NCBI RefSeq assembly: GCF_000970045.1
Contig: NZ_CP009505.1
Span: 1,612,001-1,676,000 of the forward strand
Origin: Methanosarcina sp. MTP4
GTDB taxonomy: Archaea > Halobacteriota > Methanosarcinia > Methanosarcinales > Methanosarcinaceae
DNA: 64,000 bases
Direction: 5' to 3'
A program made the translations under genes and the position numbers. A model generated the notes under the pieces. It worked only from the letters and a program-made list of their open reading frames with translations. It made no database searches and had not been told where the DNA came from. Shown here one piece after another: positions 47,086-54,019 of the stretch; the stretch's first letter is position 1; every line of letters starts with the position of its first letter.

Positions 47086-47119
47086 ATCTTTATATCATAT
47101 CTTCTTTTTTCATTAACTA
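47086..47119 (+). promoter_or_regulatory. TATA box of a probably leaderless gene
   Basis: CTTTATATCAT at 47088-47098 stands about 25 bases before the ATG at 47119, the usual TATA-to-start distance in archaea. There is no ribosome-binding sequence before that ATG. Both facts suggest a leaderless mRNA. Confidence 0.5.
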
Positions 47120-48300
47120 TGACGCTGCATGTTCCTCACATTCTTCTTCCGAAGGGTAATTGGGAAGAGTGGGCAGTAATCGCTTGTGACCAGCACACCC
47201 AGGATATCGAATACTGGGAAAGGGTTGAAGCCTTTGTTGGAAATACCCCTTCTGCTCTTAGGCTTATTTATCCGGAAATATATCTCCCATTAAATGAAAA
47301 AAGGGTACAAGACATTCATCAGGCCATGCGTGATTATAAAGAGATTCTTGTTGATCACGGTCCCTGTTTCATTCTTGTAAAGCGCTCGGTTTCAGGTAAG
47401 GAAAGAACCGGGCTGGTTGTCGCGGTCGACCTGGATGACTATGAATTCGATGGGTCCTATTCTTTTATCAGGCCAACTGAAAAGACAATCAAAGAAAGAC
47501 TTCCCACAAGGGTCAAGATAAGAGAGGATGCGGAACTGGAACTTTCCCATGTCCTGGTCTTATATGAGGACCCGGACTTTTCCGTTCTCCCCAAAATTAC
47601 AGCCGATCCTGTTTATGATTTCGATCTGATGGAAGACGGCGGGCACATCACCGGGTACAGGGTCAATGATGAAAATGCAATTAAAGAAATTTCCGATAAA
47701 ATCCAGGCCCTCGGGGGCTTTCTTGTCGGGGACGGAAACCACAGTCTTGCTGCAGCAAAGAGTTTCTGGGAAAGCATCAAAGGAAGCGTTCCGGACAAGC
47801 ATCCTGCAAGGTACGCAATGGTCGAACTCGTAAACATCCATGACCCCGGCCTGACCTTTGAACCGATCCACAGGGTCGTAAAAGGCGTTGACCCCGGGAA
47901 ATTACTCAAAAGATTCAACGCAAGGATCGTGGAGTCTCCGGTTTCGGAATCTCCGGTTTCGGAACCTTCAGTTGCGGAATCCCCATCCGTTCATTCAATC
48001 GGATTCATTACAAAAGACAGGCGTGGTACCCTTGTCTTTGACAAACCCGGGCATGACCTGGAGGTTGAAACCCTGGACGAGATCATTGATGATTATCCGG
48101 TTGAGTATGAACACGACCCCGAAATTGTAGAAAAACTCGGAAAAGAGCCGGATACTATTGGTTTCTTCCTTCCTTCCTTTAAAAAGAGCGAATTCTTCTC
48201 TCTTATAGAAAAGAAAGGCGTCCTTCCAAAGAAGTCCTTTTCACTCGGAGAAGAAAACGAAAAAAGATATTATGTTGAGGCCAGAAGGATTACTCAATAA
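47119..48300 (+). CDS. DUF1015 family protein
   Basis: About 393 residues matching the DUF1015 family: LHVPHILLPKGNWEEWAVIACDQHTQD near the start, YPEIYLPL, GFLVGDGNHSLAAAKSFWE near residue 210 and ARYAMVELVNIHDPGLTFEPIHRV. The family is widespread in anaerobes; its biochemical role is not settled. A Pro/Ser/Glu-rich insertion (VSESPVSEPSVAES) near residue 280 is coded by short direct repeats. An upstream start at 47074 would add a hydrophobic stretch; the ATG at 47119 begins directly with the family sequence and has a well-placed TATA box. Confidence 0.8.
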   Translation: MTLHVPHILLPKGNWEEWAVIACDQHTQDIEYWERVEAFVGNTPSALRLIYPEIYLPLNEKRVQDIHQAMRDYKEILVDHGPCFILVKRSVSGKERTGLVVAVDLDDYEFDGSYSFIRPTEKTIKERLPTRVKIREDAELELSHVLVLYEDPDFSVLPKITADPVYDFDLMEDGGHITGYRVNDENAIKEISDKIQALGGFLVGDGNHSLAAAKSFWESIKGSVPDKHPARYAMVELVNIHDPGLTFEPIHRVVKGVDPGKLLKRFNARIVESPVSESPVSEPSVAESPSVHSIGFITKDRRGTLVFDKPGHDLEVETLDEIIDDYPVEYEHDPEIVEKLGKEPDTIGFFLPSFKKSEFFSLIEKKGVLPKKSFSLGEENEKRYYVEARRITQ

Positions 48301-48382
48301 CTTTTACCCAATATTTTTTTATTCAATAACTTTTTTACCGATATTTTTTTACCGATATTTTTTTACCCGATATTTTTCAGGA
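48300..48382. repeat. ~18-bp direct repeats after the DUF1015 gene
   Basis: Four imperfect copies of AACTTTTTTACCGATATTTTT-like sequence with long T runs follow the stop codon directly. The T runs could also help end transcription. Confidence 0.75.
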
Positions 48383-48497
48383 CAATACCATTCCCAGTGC
48401 CGTACCAGGGGTCGAAGCAAAACCCGGGACTAGTGGCTGTCTGTTTGTTCACTTTTCTCCCTTATATCTTCGGAATTTGCAGAAAGCTGCTGAATGA

Positions 48498-48953
48498 TCA
48501 TATCTCAGTTAGTGGTAGCTGCCTCTTAAAATCCGGTAAATACCCTTCTCTATGTAAGGCTATTTTGTAGTCATTTATTGCTTTACATATTTTGTGTGTG
48601 AACTTGATGCAATCTTTGCCCACCTCTCCTTTGAATAACAGCTTTTCCGTTACCTCTATAAACTCCGGATAAATTAATACTAATTCTTCTTTAGTGTGTA
48701 GAAATAGAGCTGCAAAATCTCTGTGAATGGACATACTTCTTTTTAGCAGTTCAAAATTTAATTGATCTTCAGACAGGTAGTTCTTGAATTTTAAATATGT
48801 ATAAAAGTCTGCTATATTCTGATTTAATGAGCTTAAAATTGAATACAACACGTTGTCAGTGTCTGGATGGGGAATATCCGGAAGGTCCAGATACTCACCA
48901 GTGTAATTTTCTTCCTCTCCCCTGTTCTGGTTACGGGTTGTTTCCTGATCCAT
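48498..48953 (-). CDS. Hypothetical protein
   Basis: No family is recognised. The 151-residue soluble product is mainly helical in pattern (VLYSILSSLNQNIADFYTYL; ELLKRSMSIHRDFAALFLHT; DCIKFTHKICKAINDYKIAL) with an acidic, disordered-looking first 30 residues. GGGGAG stands before the ATG. It is monocistronic and AT-rich. Confidence 0.6.
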   Translation of the reverse strand: MDQETTRNQNRGEEENYTGEYLDLPDIPHPDTDNVLYSILSSLNQNIADFYTYLKFKNYLSEDQLNFELLKRSMSIHRDFAALFLHTKEELVLIYPEFIEVTEKLLFKGEVGKDCIKFTHKICKAINDYKIALHREGYLPDFKRQLPLTEI

Positions 48954-48954
48954 T

Positions 48955-49030
48955 TAATCTCTCCCCACTTAAATAATCCCCTCTTTAAGAATACCCGCTT
49001 AAATAATCCCCACTTAAATAATCCTTTAAT
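48955..49030. repeat. CTTAAATAATCCCC direct repeats
   Basis: Four copies of YTTAAATAATCCYC in the promoter region of the hypothetical gene at 48498. The rest of the gap to 49287 is AT-rich without a gene. Confidence 0.8.
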
Positions 49031-49287
49031 ATTTCTGGCACTTTCTCTGTTTTATACTTGCTCACACTTCCATTAAATGCAATGATTTGTAAGCTTGAAT
49101 TCTATATATAATGAATTCAGTCATTTTTTCAAAATACTTGAATGATTGTATGATCTTGAACATTTCATTATGTTAAAATCTTTTCATATCTTCAAATATA
49201 CACAATCCATTGTATTTTTTAACGGCTCTCAAACCCCATCCTTGATTCTTAGAAACAGGCTTAACAGTAGACGGTCACCCTCAAACA

Positions 49288-49590
49288 CTATTTTTTATTT
49301 TCCTTGTCGTCTGCCCCTAACGCCGATCCAATTGCCAGTCCCAGGGCAGGCCCGAGAGCAACTCCAAGAGCAATGTTATCTGTCATGAGGCCAATTAGCA
49401 AACCCAGTGACATGCCAATGGCAAGCCCGGTTCCCATTGCATCCTCTTTCCTGTTCTCTTCCCCGAAGCTTATTGTGTACTTGCCGGTCTTATTGACCTT
49501 TTTTCCCTGGTGGTAGAAAATGAGAGAAAGAGTTATAGCAGCGACAATTAAAATTATAACAATCTGAGGAAAAGCCGTATTATCCATCAT
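49288..49590 (-). CDS. Glycine-zipper small membrane protein, paralogue
   Basis: A 100-residue protein with the same layout as the one at 46551: an N-terminal helix (FPQIVIILIVAAITLSLIFY), a basic loop with GKYT, and a Gly-rich hydrophobic region (GTGLAIGMSLGLLIGLMTDN then IALGVALGPALGLAIGSALG) and a charged end. It stops at TAG, one of only two such stops in intact genes here; reading through would add eight residues before TAA. Function unknown. Confidence 0.6.
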   Translation of the reverse strand: MMDNTAFPQIVIILIVAAITLSLIFYHQGKKVNKTGKYTISFGEENRKEDAMGTGLAIGMSLGLLIGLMTDNIALGVALGPALGLAIGSALGADDKENKK

Positions 49591-49647
49591 TCTGAATTTG
49601 CCACTTTAGTATAAATAGAGTTTGAAGCGGAGTGACTGTCGAGTTGA

Positions 49648-49712
49648 GATGCCTATCTGGTTGGATGCCTATCTGGTTGGATGCCTATCTGGTTGGATGC
49701 CTATCTGGGTGA
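49648..49712. repeat. 16-bp GATGCCTATCTGGTTG repeat
   Basis: Four head-to-tail copies of GATGCCTATCTGGTTG, the last one altered, between the glycine-zipper gene and rsgA. Confidence 0.9.
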
Positions 49713-49723
49713 GGATTTTCCAA

Positions 49724-49775
49724 ATCTTATTTTTTATATTTTTATAGTCCCGGTGAGCTGTGTAATCGGGCTGAT
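49724..49775 (+). promoter_or_regulatory. T/A-rich module upstream of rsgA, copy 1
   Basis: AAATCTTATTTTTTATATTTTTATAG is followed by TCCCGGTGAGCTGTGTAATCGGG. The T/A block recurs at 51105, 52955 and 53436, each time before a GC-richer block. The position before rsgA suggests a promoter. Confidence 0.5.
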
Positions 49776-49828
49776 GATAAATAATGAATCAAAAGACTTA
49801 TCCATTTAAAATTGATAGTTTCTAATCA

Positions 49829-50926
49829 ATGAATGACCATTCTGAAGCGGAAAGTCCGGGGCATGACCGAATGAAGGCCGTTCCCGGGTGGAATGAAGAA
49901 CTTGAATCGGCTTTTTCTGCCTACGAAGGCCCCTACCTTGCCGGAAGAGTCATGTCCCGGCATAAAACGGTCTGCGACATTCTTATTCCCGGAGCTTCCG
50001 TGCAGGCGGGAATTTCCGGAGCACTCCTGCGGATCGGCAAGCAGCCGGTGGTGGGGGATTTCGTCGTTTTGCTGGACCAGCCGGAAACGGGCTCACGCCT
50101 GGTCGTAAATATCCTGCCCAGAAGGACCTGCCTTTCAAGAGGGGCTCCGGGAGAAGGGGGCGGGGAGCAGGTGCTTGCTGCAAATATCGATACCATCTTT
50201 ATTGTAACTGCAGCAGGAAAAGACCTCAACCTGCGAAGGCTCGAACGCTACCTTACCGTTGTGTATTCCTCCGGGGCAAACCCGGTGATTCTACTGAACA
50301 AGTCCGACCTTGCGGAAGACTCTGCCCGCCTGGTCGAAAAAATACGGTCCATTGCAGGGGCAGTGCCGGTCATCCTCCTGAGCGCCCTTTCAAAAACCGG
50401 GCTCGATGCCCTCAGCCCTTATCTCAAGCCCGGGGAAACAGTGGCCCTTATCGGTTCCTCAGGTGTCGGGAAATCCACGCTCATCAACTCCTTTTTTGAC
50501 GAAACCGTCCAGAAAACCTCAGACGTCCGAAAAGACGATGAGAAAGGAAGGCACACAACCACAGTCCGCCAGCTCTTCCTGCTCCCCAACGGCGCAATTG
50601 TCATAGACAACCCCGGAATCAGGGAAATCCAGCTCGGGGACTCTTCCGAAGGCCTTGAAAAAGCCTTTTCAGATATCATTAACGCAGCCCAAAACTGCCG
50701 GTTCAAAGACTGCACCCACCGTGACGAACCGGGCTGTGCTGTCCTGCAGGCGGTAGAGGAAGGGCTCATTTCAGAGGAGCGGCTGGAAAGCTACCACAGG
50801 CTAACCGAAGAACTCGTATTCCAATCAAAAAAGTCCGAAATCGGCCTGAAACGGCTTGAAAAAGAAAAACACAGAGATATATCGGTGACTATCAAAAAAT
50901 ATCGGAAATTTACGGGGAAGCCGTAA
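49829..50926 (+). CDS. rsgA: Ribosome small subunit-dependent GTPase A
   Basis: A 365-residue circularly permuted GTPase. An OB-fold region ([18 protein letters not shown]...[10 protein letters not shown]) comes first, then G4 NKSDLAE near residue 156 before G1 [12 protein letters not shown] near residue 213, the switch [10 protein letters not shown], and G3 DNPGIREI near residue 263. The C-terminal zinc site [14 protein letters not shown] completes the RsgA/YjeQ pattern. In bacteria RsgA checks maturation of the 30S subunit. It is a bacterial-type gene present in few archaea, so transfer is likely. ATG start without a strong ribosome-binding site; ends in TAA. Confidence 0.92.
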   Translation: MNDHSEAESPGHDRMKAVPGWNEELESAFSAYEGPYLAGRVMSRHKTVCDILIPGASVQAGISGALLRIGKQPVVGDFVVLLDQPETGSRLVVNILPRRTCLSRGAPGEGGGEQVLAANIDTIFIVTAAGKDLNLRRLERYLTVVYSSGANPVILLNKSDLAEDSARLVEKIRSIAGAVPVILLSALSKTGLDALSPYLKPGETVALIGSSGVGKSTLINSFFDETVQKTSDVRKDDEKGRHTTTVRQLFLLPNGAIVIDNPGIREIQLGDSSEGLEKAFSDIINAAQNCRFKDCTHRDEPGCAVLQAVEEGLISEERLESYHRLTEELVFQSKKSEIGLKRLEKEKHRDISVTIKKYRKFTGKP

Positions 50927-50984
50927 GGTGGTTCAGGTCGGTTGTGCTTAGCAGCGATATGCTGGGTTCGTTATGAATCTCAAA

Positions 50985-51080
50985 AGTTACCGATATGGGT
51001 GGAAAGTATTGGGGCAAAATTACCGATATAGATGGTAAGTATTGGGGCAAAGTTACCGATGTAGATGGCAAGTATTTGCC
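50985..51080. repeat. 33-bp tandem repeat
   Basis: Nearly three copies of a unit of the type ACCGATRTRGRTGGNAAGTA-TTGGGGCAAARTT. One unit frame is open as a GKYWGKITDIDGKYWGKVTD peptide, but this is a product of the repeat and not taken as a gene. Confidence 0.85.
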
Positions 51081-51095
51081 TGAAATAAATGCAGA

Positions 51096-51165
51096 GTTTA
51101 ATATCTCATTTTTTATATTTTTACAGTGCTGGGACAGCTGCGTGAACTTTCCCTGTATAACTGAA
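51096..51165 (+). promoter_or_regulatory. T/A-rich module, copy 2
   Basis: ATCTCATTTTTTATATTTTTACAGTGCTGGGACAGCTGCGTGAACTTTCCC: a T/A block followed by CAGTGCTGGG, CAGCTG and TGAACTTTCCC. Closely matched by copy 3 at 52949. No start codon follows closely. Confidence 0.55.
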
Positions 51166-51251
51166 ATCGTCTCCTAAAGGAAGAATTGTAACAGGAAGGT
51201 TCAAGTAAGGTTCTGGCCGGAATCATAGCTCTGCGAGTTACTCCGCAAGTT

Positions 51252-51496
51252 AACTTATTAGGGACCAAGTTGGGACCAAGTTGGGACTAAGTGTGGATCA
51301 GATGAAGCTATTGGTGAACTTTGAAGACACTCATTCTATTACAGACCTGACGGAATAGGTGGAAAGGACCAACCTGCCTAAATTCCGTGAGATGATTCTT
51401 AATCCACTCATGGAAGCCAATCTAATAGAGATGACTATTCCCGAGAAGCCACGCAGCAGTATGCAAAAATATCGCTTAACAGAAGATGGTCGATAG
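51252..51496 (+). pseudogene. Remnant of an AlbA-type ATP-binding/RecG-like regulator C-terminus
   Basis: The frame from 51252 encodes DQVGTKLGLSVDQMKLLVNF..., then HSITDLTE, an in-frame TAG at 51356-51358, and VERTNLPKFREMILNPLMEA, MTIPEKPRSSMQKYRLTEDG, ending in TAG at 51494-51496. This is the winged-helix C-terminus common in Methanosarcina AlbA_2-domain proteins. No N-terminal ATP-binding part is present, so it is a gene fragment. The internal TAG might be read in this organism, but with no start it is taken as a remnant. Confidence 0.6.
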
Positions 51497-51611
51497 ATAT
51501 CAACTTACATTCAGTTACTTTAGCTGGAAGGTTGTGATGTTTGCTGTTTTTTTGTGGGAAACTTCCGAAAGAGGCGGTTAATTCTAATATCTCGAGGTCT
51601 AAATTCCCTTT

Positions 51612-52820
51612 ATGTCCAGACAAGCCGAAGATTTGCTAAATAGGAATTTAAAGGATGCCTTTTCCCTCATTGAAAAAAAGAAGTACAAAAAAGCCCTTGA
51701 AAAACTTGATAAAGCCGAAAAACTTGCGGAAAAAGCAAAGAGACTGGATCTAGTGTGCCGTGTCCTGCTGCAAAGGGGAGCAGCCATGGTTTCCATGGAT
51801 AAACCGGATGAGGGCCAGGTACTGTATGATAAAGCCCTGGAGATTTTCAGGACTTCCGATTTAGATGAGCATGAGAATTCGGTTCTTCAATTCACCCTTT
51901 CAAATACCTTCCAGGAGCTTGCAAGACATTTTAAAAAGGCAGGCAGTGTCGAAAATGCAGAAAAGTGTTACCTGAACGAAATAAAGGTCCATGAGATTCT
52001 TCTGAAGAAATATCCTGATGATGAGGACCCCAAAATCGATATTGCCAAAACTTTCGATTCCATCGGGGATCTCTATGAGGGTTCTGGACCAGAGGATATG
52101 GACCCAGAAACTGAAAGGCGGTATTACGAAAAAGTCCTGGACCTGAGGGAAAAAGCATTTGAGCTGCTTGATGAAAGTGATCTCTACAGAAGCAAGCTTG
52201 TCAGGGTCCTTGGAAAGCTTACGGACCTCTATTTATCGCAGCAGGATTATGAGACTGCAATTCAGCTGCAAGAGCGTGTTGTTGAAGCCTTTGAAGAAAT
52301 GATTGATGACCTGGCAAACTGGAAAGAATTAAAGGCCAAAGGAAATGCCTATGATAAACTGGGTTTCCTCTATTCGAAAATCGGAAAAGAGGAGCTTGCA
52401 GAGGAGCAGTATTCGGAAGCCCTTGAGTACTACGGGATGATTTTCGATGATGAACTCTGGTCCCTTTCTGATAAAATGATACTGGCTGACGAAATCATGG
52501 AACGTGGAAAGGACCTCCTCCTTTCAAAGAAATACGGAAGTGCAAAAGAATCCATGGACCTGGCCCTTGATTTCATTGAAGGTGTAGACAAAGAAGAACT
52601 GGAAGAAATTGAAAAAGAATCCAGAGAGCTGGCTTATGTTTTCCTTGGAGAAGGTGAAGAGGAGCTGGAAGACTCCGGTTATGTGGAAGAAGTTGCCGGG
52701 ATCTCCATGGAGTATGCAAAAACTCTCTCAGACCTGGGCCGGGATAAAGAAGCAGAGGAGTTTACTGCAAAATCGGAGGAAATATTCAGGAAACTGGGAG
52801 AAAGGGGCAGCGATGACTGA
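51612..52820 (+). CDS. TPR-repeat protein
   Basis: A 402-residue soluble, acidic, helical protein with about seven TPR-like units: DAFSLIEKKKYKKALEKLDKAEKL; VLLQRGAAMVSMDKPDEGQVLYDKALEI; LTDLYLSQQDYETAIQLQERVV; YDKLGFLYSKIGKEELAEEQYSEALEYY. Such proteins hold partners together; the partner is unknown. It is shorter and more divergent than the long TPR protein at 34430 and has no membrane helix. ATG start, ends in TGA. Confidence 0.75.
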   Translation: MSRQAEDLLNRNLKDAFSLIEKKKYKKALEKLDKAEKLAEKAKRLDLVCRVLLQRGAAMVSMDKPDEGQVLYDKALEIFRTSDLDEHENSVLQFTLSNTFQELARHFKKAGSVENAEKCYLNEIKVHEILLKKYPDDEDPKIDIAKTFDSIGDLYEGSGPEDMDPETERRYYEKVLDLREKAFELLDESDLYRSKLVRVLGKLTDLYLSQQDYETAIQLQERVVEAFEEMIDDLANWKELKAKGNAYDKLGFLYSKIGKEELAEEQYSEALEYYGMIFDDELWSLSDKMILADEIMERGKDLLLSKKYGSAKESMDLALDFIEGVDKEELEEIEKESRELAYVFLGEGEEELEDSGYVEEVAGISMEYAKTLSDLGRDKEAEEFTAKSEEIFRKLGERGSDD

Positions 52821-52948
52821 AGAGGATATTGAATAAGGTACTGAAGAAAAGCGTTGATACCACATTTTTAAGTTTTGCTTTTTATTACCCGAGTTCCTCT
52901 TCGGGAGCACGGAGTCTGTTTCGCTGCGCTCAAGCGGACTGAAAACAA

Positions 52949-53018
52949 AGTTTTAAATCTTATTTTTTATTTTTTGCCAGTGCTGGGGCAGCTGAATGAA
53001 CTTTCCCTAAACAACCTT
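52949..53018 (+). promoter_or_regulatory. T/A-rich module, copy 3
   Basis: AAATCTTATTTTTTATTTTTTGCCAGTGCTGGGGCAGCTGAATGAACTTTCCC. It matches copy 2 at most positions, including CAGTGCTGGG and TGAACTTTCCC. No gene starts right after it. Confidence 0.55.
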
Positions 53019-53107
53019 AATTTCTAGAATAAATCGAAATAAGCCTTCTTCCTTTCAATGGGGCGTTTTTTGAAAATCCGAAACTGGGTTTTCATGAATG
53101 ACTGGTG

Positions 53108-53151
53108 GGTACCGGGACTCTCACCGGGCGCCGAAGGCGGCCGGCTTTTCC
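53108..53151. repeat. 44-bp hairpin element, copy C
   Basis: GGTACCGGGACTCTCACCGG, the stem CCGGGCGCC-GAA-GGCGGCCGG and CTTTTCC, in the same orientation as A and B. Confidence 0.8.
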
Positions 53152-53305
53152 AAGAATAAATTGAAAAATAGAATGCAAAGTAAAAAACGCCAGCGTAAAT
53201 TAATGAAGAAAATATCACTGTACATGATTACATCTTTATGTGTCAGCTCTCAATTCAAAAAACTTACATGTGCTTTCTATTTCAACTTCTTTTTAATTTC
53301 AGTCA

Positions 53306-53346
53306 GGGAAAGGCCGGCCTTCGGCCGGTGAGTACTCCGGTACTCG
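53306..53346. repeat. 44-bp hairpin element, copy D (inverted)
   Basis: AGGCCGGCCTTCGGCCGGTGAGTACTCCGGTACTC is an inverted, shortened copy: read on the minus strand it is GAGTACCGG, AGTACTCACCGG, a six-pair CCGGCC-GAA-GGCCGG stem, and CCTTTCC. Copies C and D thus face each other about 155 bases apart. Confidence 0.7.
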
Positions 53347-53427
53347 ATAAAAGCGGATCAAAATACCTGGCCTTGATACCTTTAATTCTACGATTAGACT
53401 CCGGTGATTTTTCTAATAGTTCGGCGT

Positions 53428-53505
53428 CTGATTTTAAAATCTTATTTTTTATTTTTTGGCTGTGACGGCCCACCGCGTGCACTTTCCCGGAATTGCCGGA
53501 GTTAT
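53428..53505 (+). promoter_or_regulatory. T/A-rich module upstream of the STAS-like gene, copy 4
   Basis: AAATCTTATTTTTTATTTTTTGG is followed by CTGTGACGGCCCACCGCGTGCACTTTCCCGG. The T/A block and the ACTTTCCC block are shared with copies 2 and 3. It lies 150-220 bases before the gene at 53652. Confidence 0.5.
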
Positions 53506-53651
53506 ACTTCAAAGCTATCAGAAACCCTATCTCCTTTTTTATTCCAGAACAGATACAAAGAAGGGTATATGGTTTTATTATGAAGATGGTATAATTATCT
53601 CTCAAAAACCAGAATAACTCTAATGCAGGTTAGCTTTTCAAGGGAAATATC

Positions 53652-54011
53652 ATGATTGATACCGTGAAAATCCGTGTAGCAGATTCTGTAGGAAGTGGTT
53701 TTTGTGTTGCTTCCGGGGACGGACAAAGAATACACGAGGCGATTGTTGGAGCTTTCCACATAAATAAAAAAGTGAAACTCTCATTCTCAGAAGTAACTGA
53801 CCTTACCGCTGCCTTCCTTAACGCAGCTATCGGACAGTTATACGGGAAATTTTCGGAAAATTTCATTCGGGAGTATCTTTCTGTTGAGGACCTTTCAAAA
53901 GAGGACCTTATTTTATTCAAGAAGGTCGTTGACCGTGCAAAAGGCTATTTCAAAAACCCCGAACCCTACAGGCTGGCAGTTCAGGATGTGATTGGGGAGA
54001 ATGATGAATAA
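53652..54011 (+). CDS. STAS-like DUF4325 domain protein
   Basis: A 119-residue protein. The mid-part KVKLSFSEVTDLTAAFLNAAIGQLYGKFSENFI matches the DUF4325 STAS-like domain, in which a conserved SxxxD/DLTxxFLNxAIGxLY turn sits at the helix start. Such stand-alone STAS-like proteins are often next to ATPase or defence genes and may sense or relay signals. It converges with hsdM (8 bases between stops). AAGGGA lies before the ATG. Confidence 0.7.
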   Translation: MIDTVKIRVADSVGSGFCVASGDGQRIHEAIVGAFHINKKVKLSFSEVTDLTAAFLNAAIGQLYGKFSENFIREYLSVEDLSKEDLILFKKVVDRAKGYFKNPEPYRLAVQDVIGENDE

Positions 54012-54019
54012 GCAATCCA

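Noticed and set aside
50995-51177. A 60-codon open frame over the 33-bp repeat (MGGKYWGKITDIDGKYWGKV...)
   Set aside because: The peptide is only the translation of the tandem repeat plus the promoter-like module; no ribosome-binding site and no family.
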